NCBI GenBank assembly: GCA_027886175.1 | Contig: JAJNNQ010000003.1 | Coordinates: 22,981,501-23,045,500 of the forward strand | Direction: 5' to 3' | Length of the DNA stretch: 64,000 bases | Origin: Phylloscopus collybita | Lineage: Eukaryota > Chordata > Aves > Passeriformes > Phylloscopidae | In this document: positions 1 through 13,400 of the stretch, piece after piece | Layout: every line of letters begins with the position of its first letter | How positions within the stretch are numbered: position 1 is the stretch's first letter | Notes under the pieces: model-generated | What the model saw: only the letters and a program-made list of their open reading frames with translations | Databases searched by the model: none | Told to the model about the DNA's origin: nothing | Position numbers and translations under genes: made by a program

Positions 1-3000
1 CTCATCATCCCTAACCTGGGGCACTACCTGGGGCTGTGTCTGAAGTTCAGCATTTTGTACTTGGCTCTGCTGGAGTGTGTGATGCTCCTCAGCTCATTTC
101 TCCTGTTTGTCAAGGCCCCTTTGAGTTGCAGCTCTGATCTGCAGAGATGTGCTGGTAAGAGCTTGTTCTGGGCCCAATGGCCCAGTCCCTTTTCACAGGC
201 AGCCCCTGATGGTTCTAAGCTTTCTGGAGCTCTCCTTGCTCTCTTTATAGCTAGATGCCTTGCATTTTTAGGGCCCAACACCTGAAGGTTTGTTCCTGAA
301 GGTGCTCTGGAAAGGTTTTACCTAAGTCTACTAAGCATTGCAAAGTGTTGAATAAAAATTTAAACAGCAAATTTGATATTGGCATCATGGGCATTAGTAA
401 CGTGCAGGTATCTTGACTCTGCTCTGAAAATGAGCAGTCTGTCACTGAGCTATGAAAAAGTAAATTGGGAGCATGCAGCATCTCATCAAATACCTGTAAA
501 TGGTCGTGGGTTTTTTGTTATTTGATGGTTTGGTTTTTTGTTGTTGTTTTTTGTTTCCTTGGGGTTTTTTTTGGGGGGGGGGGGTGTTTTTTTTGGGGGG
601 AGGGTTTTTTTTTAGGTTTTTTGGGTTTTTTTTTTTTTTTAGGTTTTTGGGTTTTTTTGTATTAGCCCTGTAACATATGCCACAGACTCCAACATCTGTC
701 CTCAGACTCTGGAACCTTGTTAGCAAATCTCTCTGTGGCAATTGCCTCAGTTTGGTGGTGAATCATTTAATGCACTTCAGCTATGATTTCTGCCTTAATT
801 CTTGTCTACAAGATCTCTACAAATGCTGTAGAGATTAGGTGGAAAGCTTTTACCTTAGTTGGAGGAATTGGATCATGGTCTATTTAACCAAGCATTTTGA
901 GTCTATGGTTTTCCATGACTTTCCCACTGGATTATTGGGAGCAATAGTTAACAAGAGGTAAAACAGGACATCGTGGATAACGCCTGCTGTTAAATGTTCT
1001 GGTTTGGGCTTATGAAATTGGGTGTCTAATGCTAGTTCATGAGACAATAATTGAATCTTGTCAGCAGGAGAATGCACAGAAAGACCCCAAACCATTAAAA
1101 GTGCCATGAAGATTGGTCCAAGAACAGAAAGGTGACCTCAGGGCATAAAACCAAGCACTCCTGACTGTGCCATAATGCAAAGTAACAAGAAAGAATTCCC
1201 TTCTAGCAGAAGGAAAAATGACAGAGAGTACAACAACTGCCATGACTGACCTCTGCTGTAAATATCTTCGGGGCATGATTCGGTAAAGTTGAAAAAATTG
1301 CATTTCCAAGTGTGACTATTGATTTTTCTACTGTGTTGGCATGAAGTTATAGAGGCCACAGTTTGGAAAATTTGGGCCTGATCTTTTGGAACACCACTTT
1401 GTCCCACCTGTCTTGTAGTACTGCTAAAAATGAAGTTCATGTTGTTCAATGGTCTTGTGCACAGTCAGGTACAGATTTAGTAGCTGCACTTGAAAACAAC
1501 ATTTAAAATCCTTTTTCTTGCTTATTGCTAAGATGGGGTATGCCCAAGTTCACAAAATTATATATATTAAAGGGTTTTTTTAACAATTTCAGGTCTTCTG
1601 CAAGGTTCTAAATGAGTATGAAATCTTAGAAGATAATTCTGTGCTTGATCTTACATTTGTTTGAAGTTAGTGGTGAATTTCCCATTGATTTCATTAGTGT
1701 GGCACGAGGCTCCTGGGGCAAAAGTCTCAGTGTATTTTGGTCTATTTTTGGACTTATGTTTGCAAGAAGAGTGGAATGAGTGCAGGCATCTCTCATGAGT
1801 CAGAGGAGAGAATTCTCTAGTGGGGATAGTTATAATAAATTTAGCCCAAATTCTTCAGCTGATAATTAGAACTAAAGTAGGAAGAAATAGGGAGTACCTC
1901 ATCAGAGGTAATATAATTCCTGACATCCTCCAATAAGCTGGAAGTCCTGTAGTAAAAATAAAAAAACATATATTTTTAAAATAACTGGGATGACTGTGAT
2001 TTCTGTCTGGTTTGCTCCTTTTCTAATGAACATATCTGCTGCAACTAGATCTGACAGCAGAAACTTGGAGGTATATTTTATTAGAGGCTGATGCATTCTG
2101 TTTTGTTCTGTATATTGTTAGGGTTTTTTTAGTGGAGTTTATTAATTGTTTGGTTCTCTTAAGGTTAGATTACAAGGTGACTGTATGCTCTAAATGTATT
2201 TATACATTTGATTAAGCATACCCATATCTTGATTTTTTACAGGTAGTATTGCTAAAGGAGGCTAATCTGTGCTGTGAAGAGCTGCCCGGCTTGCCAAGGA
2301 GTAGCTTTTGATGAATAAACCCAGATTTTGTCATGATCTCACACTGCAGCACAGCCAGGAGGCTCTGCCTGTGCCCCTGGTGCAGGCTGTGAAGGAGATC
2401 AGCAGTTCAGTCAGGAATATAAAGGCCAAACCATAAAGCTATTCAGGGGTTCACCTCTTGGGATTTTTGGATTGATGATTGATGTCTTTTTTTTTGGTGG
2501 TTGGTCTGTTTGTTTTATGTTTTTTTACCTTCTTATCTTCAAATTTCTAAGCTGGCCCTTGGTTACATTTTTAGAGGCTGGACTTGGTGCATGTTCCAGC
2601 TAAATGGGGTATATACCCATCCTGTTTCCATTCCATCTGGGGAGAAATGTTGTGCTACGAACTCCATTCCAACAAAGATCATAAAACTGCCTGTCTTCTT
2701 TGTTTCTATGAATTGTGGGAAGCTTTTCAGCAGGAAATGTTAAATGTGGGTTCCCACATACCACCAAGACTATTATTATCCATTGCAAAAGGGCACACAG
2801 CAATTGAGCCCAATTTGGTTTGGCCTTTACTAACTTCATCCTTGATTCCTACTAGACTGCCTTATTTCTCTGTCAATTCATTTTCCATGTAGCTTAAGAA
2901 CTTTTATATGCAATAAAACTTATAATGGTTGTAATTTATTCCCCTCAATATAATTTTGACATCTTTCTGTCTCTTTTTGCTAGATGCATTCTCCCTAATG

Positions 3001-3297
3001 GTCAAGAAGATGAATATTTCTGGAATTGCCTTAGGAGGAGTTCCACTGGAGAATAAAAAGAAGCTAAAGTCTCCTAGGACTACCAAAATGCCTGCCTCAT
3101 GAACAAAATATGATGTGGACAAAGTGAGATGGATTTTGAGAGTATAACCTGTTCACTTCAGCAGGAATTGTGTTGTGTGATGGCATGGGCATAGTTTTGA
3201 TTGAAAACTCTGAATTTATTTTGCATAGGTAATAGCTACTGTACAAAACTGTTGTGATCATAATTCATTTAATTGCAACTAATAAATGTCCAGGCTG

Positions 3298-3302
<5 letters not shown>
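1..3302. other. Non-coding stretch, no gene recognised
   Basis: No recognisable exon, RNA gene or repeat family apart from the G/T tract at 506-660. Open frames stay at or below about 103 codons and overlap on both strands, as expected by chance. Confidence 0.6.
506..660 (+). repeat. G/T homopolymer tract with G-quadruplex potential
   Basis: Low-complexity stretch made almost only of T runs and G runs. Positions 561-606 carry four G runs (G4, G12, G6, G3) separated by T-rich loops, which meets the usual pattern for a G-quadruplex on the + strand. The many short open frames across it are artefacts of composition. Confidence 0.85.

Positions 3303-3336
<34 letters not shown>
3303..3336. repeat. 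Poly(T) tract, 34 nt
   Basis: Uninterrupted run of 34 T. It could be the A-tail of an old retro-insert on the minus strand or a simple mononucleotide expansion. No retrogene body is recognisable to its left. Confidence 0.9.
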
Positions 3337-3339
<3 letters not shown>

Positions 3340-3723
3340 GACTGTGGTAGAATGTGAAATCCTGCACTTTGCTTTCAGGGTGTTCACAGCCCATTCCCAG
3401 CTGTGTAATCTCTCAGGGGAGCTGAAAGAGGACTGGTGGGCACACACACCTACCCTGGAAACACTGTCTGTGAGGTGCTGATTTACATAGGACCTGTGGC
3501 TTCCCACGGGTCCTTCAAGCCCTGCTGTGAGGCATGAAGAGGTCAAATGACTTGTCAAAGTCTTGCAGAATGCCAGCTGAAATTAAGATCTGATGTGCTT
3601 CTGGCTTGATGCAGGTTGCTACTCAAGCCACTGGGACACAAAGCAGCTTAGCCCGGCTGGGAGGCAACCCTGGAGCAGCTGGCTGAGCTCCTGGGGATTG
3701 CAGCTGAAAATGCTGAGGGATTT
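3337..3723. other. Unique spacer before the first LTR
   Basis: About 390 bp of moderate-GC sequence with no recognised gene or repeat. It ends at the target-site duplication of the LTR starting at 3729. Confidence 0.5.
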
Positions 3724-3728
3724 GCCTG

Positions 3729-4509
3729 TGTCTTGGGCTATAGAACCAAAACTGTGTATTCTATTTCATCTGCTGAAAGCAGTTGGGAAGATGTTCTTCT
3801 TTATCTCTTGTAACTCTGGGAGGAGAGGGGCGGGTGCCTTTTGATAATGGGCCAGCTGTTCAAACCAGGTGGGGCAGTGTTTGTTAACTCTGTCACCACC
3901 TGTCCTCCCTCCAGGGGGATATTTTCTGCTGATGGACCATTAAGACATCCCTGAAAGCACACATCCCCAAAGCAGTACATACACATTCCAGCATCCCATT
4001 GTGAGATGCTCCACCCAGTGGGAGGAGCCAACCATTCCTACCCGGATGAAACTGAGATGCAGGAACACCAGGGATCTGGCTCCACCAGATTCCCGGAGGA
4101 AGAGTGGACCCCATCTCACCATCACTGGACCCTTCTCACCATCACTGGACCCTGGTTCTACAGGATCATCTCTGCTCCACCAGAACCACATCTGCCACTC
4201 CAGGGGGACTCACTTTTGGACTGCTTCCAACAGCCTGACCAACAGGGTGTCAGGTTGTAGCTCTGACTCTGTCAGGGTTTCTAGGATTGTTGTTTGTTTG
4301 TTTGCTACTTTGGTTGAGTAGTTTTGTTTTCTACTACATTTGTATTGTTAATATTCCTAGTAAAGAACTGTTATTCCTATTCCCAAATCTTTGCCTGAAA
4401 GCCCTTAATTGCAAAATTATAATTTGGTGGGGGTGAGGGGTTTACATTCTCCATTCTAAGGGAAGCTCCAGCTTTCCCTGGCAGATACTTGTCTTTCCAA
4501 ACCAAGACA
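3729..4509 (+). mobile_element. Solo LTR, family A copy 1 (ERVL-like)
   Basis: A 781-bp LTR that begins TGTCTTGGG and ends CCAAGACA, so the ends form a short inverted repeat. It is flanked by a perfect 5-bp duplication GCCTG (3724-3728 and 4510-4514). Five-bp duplications are typical of ERVL-class elements. The U3 holds two tandem copies of a roughly 20-bp unit around 4112-4152. The 3' part carries AGTAAA followed by TTATTCC near 4360, a plausible weak poly(A) region. No internal retroviral sequence is attached, so it is a solo LTR, probably left by LTR-LTR recombination. Resemblance to zebra finch TguLTR families is from memory; the exact family name is not established. Confidence 0.92.
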
Positions 4510-4514
4510 GCCTG

Positions 4515-7500
4515 ATTTTCTGGATTCCACATAGAAACATAGCTCATTTAGAGAGGGACTGGAAGGTATTGCTTGTTCTTAATGTAAAATTCCAATTTCT
4601 TATCATCTCAGGAAGGTTTTGATGATGAAGCAGAGTTGTTACATGAAGCCTGCAATGGTGTGGGGAAGTGGTTATGAATTTACTGGTGTTCAGCTGGATT
4701 CCTATTGCTTCCTTCCCAATAAATTATCCTGTCCCAAGCAGGACGTGTTCCCCCTCTATCAGGGAAGAGGAGCTTCAAGTGGAGTGAGCTGGTCCTTCCA
4801 AGCACAGGGGCAGTGCTCTGGGATTAGAGGAATTATCTAGATTTGAGCTGCTGTGCTCTGGGTTTATTCAGAAAAAGAAGTTTCTACACAAAAGGAAAAA
4901 TAGTGTCACTGAGCCACTTGTGAACATAAATCCCTGGTGGTGGGCTGGCTGTCTGACCTGGGTTTTCAGCAAGAAAAAAAAAGTGCATTAGCCTTGCTAA
5001 TGTTTGAGATTACAGATGGAGTGGTAGCGTTTCAAAAGAGCTCCTTTTCCCTGGACTTCTCCATTTTACTACACTGTTCCACTAAGGATATTACCTTAGC
5101 TTCCCTCTGGAAAATGGCCAGTGAACCTCGTGAAAGTTTTATGGCAGTTTATTACTGCCTAATTCACCCTTCAAAGCCAGAGTGAGATTTTCAATTGCTT
5201 TCCAGAGCTCTGCCCTTGCTTGCTGTGTCTGAGGGCCAAAGTTTATAATGCCTGAAGCAGTTAAGCCCTTTTTATTAATTTGGGGCTTATATTTAATCCT
5301 AAATAGACAGTGATTTTGTCATGTAGAAAAGGGGCTGATTTTGGAATATTGTGCTAAAATACCATCCAAGTGCTGAAAGCCTTCCCTTTTTGTGATTTCT
5401 AGTTAAGGAACTTTGTCTTTGATTGATACATAACTGAACGTGCAGTTGGATGTATCTAGAGAATTCATATTCAGCATGGCAATAAAAATATCCATTAAAT
5501 ATCAAAGGAAAACATGTTTTGAAACACCTTTAATATTTTGGGTGGGTTTTTCTGTTCTTTCTTGCAAGTAAAATAGTCTGATTTTTTAAAATTCTCTAGT
5601 AAACCGTTTTATTATGCTCTTAAAACTTATTGAGTTGCCCTTCTACTCATGAAGCTGTTTTGCTGTGAACTCTCATTAAAAATGAATAAATCCTGGAGTT
5701 CCCTCCCTTGGAATGGTAAGTGATTTGGTTCAGTTAGAATGCAGTAATGATCCATAAAAAGGGAGATCTGAAGCTATTCTCATGGTTCTCTGCTTTCAAA
5801 AACTACCAAAAAGCCAAAAATTAATTTTTATTTTCTTGTTTCATGTTTTTTGTTTTGTTTTGTTTTTTTTTTTTTTTTTTTTTTTTTCAAAATGCTGCTG
5901 TACTTTAATACATATAGAATTTCCTAGGTGCTTTTTCAGTGGAATTGATTTTGCATTTAACTCCATTACTTTAATATGGTATTAAACTGAGGAACTGTAT
6001 TCACATAGCAAAGGTGTATCAAGGGTATGGAAGCCCCTGATTGATTAGCAGTGTAATTTTCTTTATCTCAAGAAAGGAAAAGGTGATGTCTTTTATCTGG
6101 GGAGGAGATGTTGCACACTAACACAGCTCCTAGAAATTGTCACATCAAACAGTCAGATTTGAGTGTGTCACTTGAGGAGAGGTAGCACAGAATTAACCCA
6201 CTGTTAGGTGACTTTATGTAGTTTCATTGGAGCTGCTAAATTTGGGAGGGACTAATTTAATTATCTGCTGGTTTTTCTCTAGCCTGTCGACAGACAGAAT
6301 TAGGCAAAAGGCAAAATATTCAAGCTTCCTCTAATTTTGGATGCCAAATTTTAAATTCTAGGCAGTTGTTTTGCAAAATAGCTCTTGGACTAAGGTGTAG
6401 CAACAGGAAAGTGGAGGAAATCATCCTGGTTTAAAAGGCATGAGTTTGTTTCACCCCTCAGCCCAAGTGATCTGTGAGGTTCATGCAGAGCAGGAGGAAA
6501 AAAAAAATCACGTGTAACAAATGTTGAATTTGTGGTAAAACCCTACCAAAGCAAGATCAAATAATTTTCTAATAACAATTCTGTGACCTTTAAAAACTCA
6601 GGGTTTGAAGCCTGAGCAGAGGTTTGGCTTTGTGAGCAGCTGCTCTCAGTTACACAATTGCCCTGTGCTTTAGCCCTGGGCAGTGATGATGGAGCCTGGT
6701 AGGTGCCAGGACAATACCAGCATTCTCCAGTGTGGGGTGGTTTGCTTGGTTTGCTTTGGTTTCTTCTGTTTGTGTGGATTTTTGTTTTTTTGTTCTTTTT
6801 TTACTTTTTTGTTTTTCTTCTGCAAACAAAGTGGAATCTATTCAGCCTGGAGGATTCATTCCAGTTTTTCCTCTTCAAAAATCTGTCTTGGTATTTTGAT
6901 AACAGGAGAAAATGAAACTTGCAAAGTAATCCAGTTCACTTGATGCAGGATTATTTTCAGAGGCCATCAAATGAAAGAATCATCACAAACTGAGGTCTTT
7001 TTATGCTATAGAGCTCTCATGCAAAGTTTGGATGTAAATGGGGTGTCAGATTAGTTCAGTTGAAATTGCACAAAGGCTCTAATGTGTTACAGAAACAGCA
7101 AAGTGCAGAGTTTCCAGTCTTGCTAATATAAAATCAAGATTGTAGTTCGGTAATCTACTAGCAGCCAACTATCTGCAAACCACTCTATTTCTCAAAGAAG
7201 CAATTTGGCTACAGTGGCCCATTTTCTGGCTGTATGACTTTGAATAAATGCTTTTAGTGGCACAGCACTGGAGTGTCACAAATGCACCTCTTTGGTTTTG
7301 CACTATAAATTTGAAGATAATTTCCTGCTTTTAGTTGTGGGGTAAAAAGAAAATCACAAGTTTCAACTGTTTCCAATTTCAGAATTACCTGTCTTGCATT
7401 TGCTGAAAACTGTAATTTAAAAACGAGTACAGAAGTATTGAAAGGATCAACTTGGTTGCTCTGCTTCAGCCCTTTATTGCATTCCTTCTCTTTTCAGGTG

Positions 7501-7580
7501 TGCAGGCAGGATGGGCTCTGGCAGAAAACAGTGGTTTTTCTTTAGTTCTGGCAGTAGCAATGCCAAAATCTTTGGCCCAG
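4515..7580. other. Non-coding stretch between two family A LTRs
   Basis: About 3 kb without a recognised gene. It contains a T25 run at 5863-5887 and a T/G-rich tract around 6745-6825. Open frames are at most 86 codons and none has a family signature. Confidence 0.55.
5863..5887. repeat. Poly(T) tract, 25 nt
   Basis: Run of 25 T preceded by TGTTTTGTTT-type sequence. Simple repeat. Confidence 0.9.
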
Positions 7581-7585
7581 GATGC

Positions 7586-8336
7586 TGTCCTGGGTTGTGG
7601 AGCCAGGGGTGAGTATTCTGGTTCATCTGGTGAAAGCAGTTGGGAAGATGTTTTTCTTTATCTCTTGTAACTCTGGGAGGAGGGGGGTGGGTGCCTTCTG
7701 ATAATGGGCCAGCTGTTAAACCAGGTGGGGCAGTGTTTGTTATCTCTTTTCACAATGGGCCAGTAAGACTCCCCAAGCTGTTCTCCTCCCCAAAGCAGTA
7801 CATCCACAATACCCTCCCCAAACTATACCCTCCCCAAACTTGTACATCCACATTCCATTGTGAGCTGCTCCACTCAGTGGGGGGAGCCAACCATTCCTAC
7901 CTGGATGAAACTGAGACACAGGAACACCAGGGATCTGGCTTCACCTGATTCCTGGAGGAAGACTGGACCCTTCTCACCATCACTGGACCCTTTTTCTACA
8001 GGATCATCTCTACTCCACCAGAACCACATCTGCCACTCCAGGAGGACTCACTTTGGGACTGCTTCCAACCCCCTGACCAACAGGGTGTCAGGCTGTAGCT
8101 CTGACTCTGTGAGGGTTTTCCAAAATTGTTGGTTGATTGTGTGGGTGGTTTTGTTTTCTACTACATTGGTGTTGTTACTATTCCTAGTAAGGAACTGTTA
8201 TTCCTATTCCCAAATCTTTGCCTGAAAGCCCTTAATTGCAAAATTATAATTTGGCAGGGGTGAGGGGTTTACATTCTCCATTCCAAAGGAAACTCCAGCT
8301 TTCCCTGGCAGATACCTGTCTTTCCAAACCAAGACA
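7586..8336 (+). mobile_element. Solo LTR, family A copy 2 (ERVL-like)
   Basis: A 751-bp LTR running from TGTCCTGGG to CCAAGACA, with a perfect 5-bp duplication GATGC (7581-7585 and 8337-8341). It belongs to the subgroup lacking the block with the CTCCCTCCAGGGGGATA motif seen in copies 1, 3 and 8. It also carries an expanded tandem repeat based on CCCTCCCCAAA and GTACATCCAC at about 7785-7850. That expansion is shared with copy 5, so the two are probably close relatives. No internal region is present. Confidence 0.92.
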
Positions 8337-8341
8337 GATGC

Positions 8342-9084
8342 TTTCTGTGGTTGATCCTCTCTGGGATATTTCACCCTCTTCTGAGACCCAGCATGATTCA
8401 ATTCCAGTGTAACTTTCTCATCACTCCTCTGTGTGCTGCAGAGCTTGTCACTTCATCAAACATTTGGAATCTCCTGATTTCTGTTATCCATAACAATCGC
8501 TGCACTTACTCATCCCTAGCTCACCTACAAGATCTAGTGCATATTGAATGTGTAACTCATTTATCACAGTGTGATGATGAATCTAGCCCATACTCCCCTA
8601 TTTGTCTATCAAACATTTCCCACGTCCTGAAATCATGCTGAAATTTGAAAATACCATGACAATTCAGAAAAAAGAAAAATACTAGAATTTTAGTCTGTTG
8701 GCTGGTATTTCTTAGTGTGCTCACAAATAGTGGGTAATGGAAGTGGATTTATCATGTTTAATTGCAGAATTTCACGTGCATCACTTCGACTAAATATAAT
8801 AAATATTACACTTGAGCCAGGTGAAATGTTGTATAGCTAGTTAAGGATCTGCTATGTGTACTTCATAAATACATTTTGGGGGTTGGAAGATTTTTGGGAA
8901 AGGTAGGTGCTTTTCTCCTTGCAGATGTGCTGGCTTTTTTTTTTTTTTTTTTTCCCTGTCAGGAAGGTTTGTGTGATTTATGGCAGCTTTGCCTACTTAT
9001 GATGATCTAGCTGATTTCCTCTGCAGGGCAGGGCAATGCTGGCCACAGGAGCAGACTGGGGGCTGTGAGCAGCCCGTGGGGAGG
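8342..9084. other. Unique spacer, no gene recognised
   Basis: AT-rich sequence with a T19 run at 8935-8953. Nothing else is recognised. Confidence 0.5.
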
Positions 9085-9395
9085 AGGCAACCTCATTGCT
9101 CTGCAAGGGATCCTGAGGAAGTGGAAAGAGAGGTGCTGGGCTTTTCCTCCTGAGATCCAGTGACAGGACACGTGGGGATGGCTCAAACTGGGCACAAGGA
9201 AGCCCATTTCTTTACTGAAGAGTGGGTTCAGACCCCAGAACAGGCTTCCTGGAGAGGTGGCCAATGTCCCACACCAGTGTTTAGGAGGGCACTTGCACAG
9301 TGCCTTTAATAACAAGTTTCAGCTTTTGGTCAGCCCTGACGTGATCAGGCAGTTGGACAAGGTGTGATCCTTGCCAGGCCCTTCCAAATGGAGGA
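9085..9395 (+). mobile_element. CR1 LINE fragment, 3' end, plus strand
   Basis: Sequence follows the layout of an old avian CR1 3' region: TTTCTTTACTGAAGAGTGG, then an ACAGGCTTCCTGGAGAGGTGG-like word, GTCAGCCCTGA, CAGTTGGACAA and CCCTTCCAAATGG near the end. The order matches CR1 in plus orientation, 5' truncated, with a degraded tail and no clear terminal 8-mer array. Coding capacity is lost. The subfamily is not assigned. Confidence 0.75.
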
Positions 9396-9692
9396 GTCTG
9401 TTCTATTTTAGCACTTGGGGTGTGGTACAGTGCCTGTCACTCTCAGTGGCCAGCAGTAGCAAGCAGAATTTCTCAAGAGCTGTCTCTTGCTTAATTCCCA
9501 GAGAATCTAAAATATACTCCTACCTCTCAGATCCCATCTTAGCCATGCTACTGAACCAAATAAGGGTTATTGGGTGCACAGACATCTGCATGGCATCCTG
9601 AGTTGTACTTTGTACTGCATTTGGGGCTTGGGTCCTGATCTGGGGACACAAGCTGAAATTAGCTGTAATAGATGGCGACCATTGCTGGCTTT
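9396..9692. other. Unique spacer between the CR1 and LTR copy 3
   Basis: About 300 bp with no recognised gene or repeat. Confidence 0.5.
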
Positions 9693-9697
9693 GGAGT

Positions 9698-10409
9698 TGT
9701 CTTGGGTTGTGGAATCAAAAATGTGTATTCTATTTCATCTGTTGAAAGCAGCTAGGGAGATGTTTATCTTTCTCTCTTGTAACTCTGGGGGGAGGGGGGG
9801 CGGATGCCTTTTGATAATGGGCCAGCTGTTCAAACCAGGCGGGGCAGTGTTTGTTATCTCTTGTCACCACCTGTCCTCCCTCCAGGGGGATATTTTCTGC
9901 TAATGGGCCATTAAGGCTCACTAAGGGCATGACATATTCCATTGTGAGATGCTCCACCCAGTGGGAGGAGCCAACCATTCCTACCTTGATAAAAACTGAG
10001 ATGTAGGAACACCAGGGATCTGGTTCCACTGGATTCCTGGAGGAAGACTGGACCCTTCTTGCCATCACTGAAGCCTTTTCTCTCAAAATTATCTCCTCTC
10101 CAACAGCACCACATCTGCCACTCCAGGGGGACTTCCTGTGGACTGCTCCCAACACCCTGACCAACAGGGTGTCAGGTTGTAGCTCTGGTTCTGTCAGGGT
10201 TTCTAGAATTGTTGTTTGTTTATTTTTGTACCACTACATTTGTATTGTTAATATTCTTAGTAAAGAACTGTTATTCCTATTCCCAAATCTTTGCCTGAAA
10301 GCCCCTAATTGCAAAATTATAATCATTTGGAGGGAGGGGGTTTACATTCTCCATTCCAAGGGGAGCTTCAACGTTCCCTGGCAGACGCTTGTCTTTCCAA
10401 ACCAAGATG
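9698..10409 (+). mobile_element. Solo LTR, family A copy 3 (ERVL-like)
   Basis: A 712-bp LTR starting TGTCTTGGG. The 3' end reads CCAAGATG where other copies read CCAAGACA, so the terminal CA has decayed. The perfect 5-bp duplication GGAGT (9693-9697 and 10410-10414) still fixes the boundary. It keeps the block containing CCTCCCTCCAGGGGGATA, like copies 1 and 8. No internal region is present. Confidence 0.9.
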
Positions 10410-10414
10410 GGAGT

Positions 10415-13400
10415 TCATGGGGGACCTTTTGTTAGGATGGCTGGTGACATGCATCTGCCTCACACGTGCTTTTCCATCTCCTGGAAACTGAACATATTTC
10501 TTTGCAACATCTCCATCTTGCTTCCAACACAGGAAGAAGTTTCAGTTTGTCCCATGAGCAGTGCTTGGTGATTATTCTGCATTTAGAACATGACCCAGTA
10601 ATTGTCAGTGTTTTAAAATAACTGCTCAGAAGGTATTTGTGACAATAAGGGTGGGAGCCTGGAGACATTTGGGAATGTGGATCTCCCAGCAGTGATCAGT
10701 GGGAAGGTGGGCTGCTGGCCTGAAGTACTAGCCCATTCATTTTCCTAAAAAAAATGAGTGTATGACAGTCTGTGACAACTGATCTGTCACTGAAAAGAAA
10801 TGCTAATCCTCATCTAGCAACCCTCTGCAAGTAAGAACAAAGCCTTATGTACAGGAACAGTTTTAAGAATAGAATTCTAATTTAATGTGGGGGTAACCCC
10901 TTGAATCAATTTCTTTCCATGTTGTGTATTTAACTGCACAATGGCATGTCAAGTTTGTTGAGAGACAATTCACTTCCTTGTTTATAAACATGACTTCCCT
11001 TCCAAAGTCATGTCCTGACACTGGACTTGAACACTGGGAATCAAACTGTGAAAGATTCCTGGAGAGAACATACAAAGAGATAGCTCTCACAGCTTTGCAT
11101 AAAATAGTTTTCCTGTGGTTAGCAATAACTTACTTTTAAGGCCCATTATTTCAGGACTCTTGAGCAAAACTTGGCTCTAGCAGGAAATGAGTTTTTCTGT
11201 TTCTTTTTTTTATTATTATTTTATTTTTCTCACGAGTGATTTATGGCTCTGTGTGTTACTGCTGAAGCAAAGCTGCCCAACATCACAGGATGGGTACAGA
11301 TGTCTGCAGGAGTTTCCTTTCACCTATTTCATATCTTTTCACAATATAATTTTGGACAGACCCTAGAAGGTTCAGTGTTTCAGCTGTACTGTTTTTCTTG
11401 CTCAAAAAGATAATACTGAGCATTCTTCATCCTGACATCAGTGCCTTTTACCTTGCTAATGCTGCAGTAGCTAAAAACTGAGAATTGGAACTGCTGGATG
11501 GATGGCCCTTCTAACTATTCCATTTATCTGTGGGAGGCCTGTTTTACTTATAAGCTGCCCTGCCACATTCCTATGCCTGGCCTCCTTTAAGCCTGGCATT
11601 TAGGTCCAATTGTTTAAAACAATCTCTTGTTGTAGCTGGTTGGGGTGAAATGGAGCTATCTGTCAATTTGAAAAGGTCACTGCCTGTGTCAGAATGACAG
11701 TGATTCCAAATTATCCATTAATCTCCCAATTTAAAATTGTCATCCCTCTTATTACAGCCAGCCAGCCACAGAGGCTTAAAGAGACCTCTTCTCTTACACC
11801 CATGACCAAGCAGCTTTTTTATTAGCTGGCAGATAAAATTGGCAGTGCATCCCAGCATTAAATATTCATTGACCGCTCTCTTAGAAGGAAAATGTCTGCT
11901 AACAAGTGGAGAATATATGAGAAAACAGCCCAAGAAATTACAATTGATTTTCTTGTCTTGTCTGCCAAGATCTGGGGTATATGATTAGTGTAACACACTC
12001 AGCATATTCCAGCTTTGAGTCAGAGGGTGAGATGTGCCACAGCTTCCTTGCCCCCTTTTTTACATTGTGGCTTTGGTGCGATACTGGGGACCCAGACAAG
12101 GGTAAATGAGCACACAGGAAGCATAATTCTCCATGGAAAATAAGATTTAATAGCTTTTGCATTGTCAAAGGAATAGCTCTGGCAGATGGAGGAAGTCCCA
12201 AGATGGAAGATAAGGGGTTCAGGCCTGAGAGATGTTTGGTTTTCTCACACAGGATGATGGTACGGTGCTGAGGATGTTTAGAGAAACAGGGGAGAGCTCT
12301 GGGCCACCTGCTGCTCCTGAGGGGAAGGAGGGCTTAGACTCTGCTTTTCCACGTCTGTCATCCATCACCTGAGCCCCAGCTTCACTGCTGGAGCTGTTTG
12401 GAATTTAATAGTTGTAACCTGGGGAGCTTTGCACAGTGGTTAAATGGTGGGAGCATGGCAGTGCCCCTGTTGTGAATGGGAGTGTAATCGTCTATCCTGG
12501 CAGTGGAAATGCAGGCAGCTTTGGGAGGTTTTTGCTGTTGTGTCCTTCTGATGTGATGCCCATTTGTACAGAAAGAGGTATAATCCAGGGAAGTGTAAAG
12601 AAAGGAAATTCATGGACGTGAAAAGGCAGAAGGCACGTGGTCATTTCATACTCTGAGGAATAAAGAGAGTCTGCATGGATACTGATAACCAGGCAAATGA
12701 GTGCAAATGGTGATGGATTTACCAGCTTCATCTCAATCCTTGTTAATGCAAAATTTTCCAATGTGTCCAGAGACAAAGTATGCACAGTAACTTTTCTGTT
12801 ACTTCTTTGCAATGGCCACAATGTCTTCGTGGCAGACAGCAGGGCAGGCGTTGTCTGTGCACCCCAAACCAGTGTTCTGCCCCAAGGAAGGGCCTGGTAA
12901 GACTTTCCATTCAGGTCTGCCAGATAAAGAATGAGTTTATTTTATAGCCAGCCAGAGATGCACAAGCTGGAGGCTGACTGCAGCTTTACCAGTTGAACTT
13001 TCTTTTCCAGTGAGCTCTGGGGTTGTGTGAGGCGCCAGCTCTGCTCAGCTCTCCTCTGGCTGCTCTCACATGCAGTTTGTTGGGATTAGGAAAGCAGAAG
13101 GTGAGAGGAAAGCAGGATGTCTGCTGTATCACACATTTTGCCTGCTTCCAGTTCAGAGATATTTGACTTCCAGGACAGAATGTCTGTGTATTTTTTTACT
13201 TCAGATATTTTTCCCCCCCTCTGTCTTTTGCAAGTTTAATTGCTCATTAAAAGTCACAGAGAAGCACACACTGGCACAACGTTTTGATGAAACACCTAAT
13301 GACTTTGAGCATTTGATTTATGGACACAGCTTAAGTTACATGGGGACTTGTGTCAAAACAGGCCAGAGATAAGCTTGCATTTATCTATGGAAGTTAAGGG

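Noticed and set aside
4528..4590. Possible CR1 3' end (AGAAACATAGCTCATTTAGA...)
   Set aside because: Only loosely CR1-like over about 50 bp, next to an LTR end. Too weak to call.
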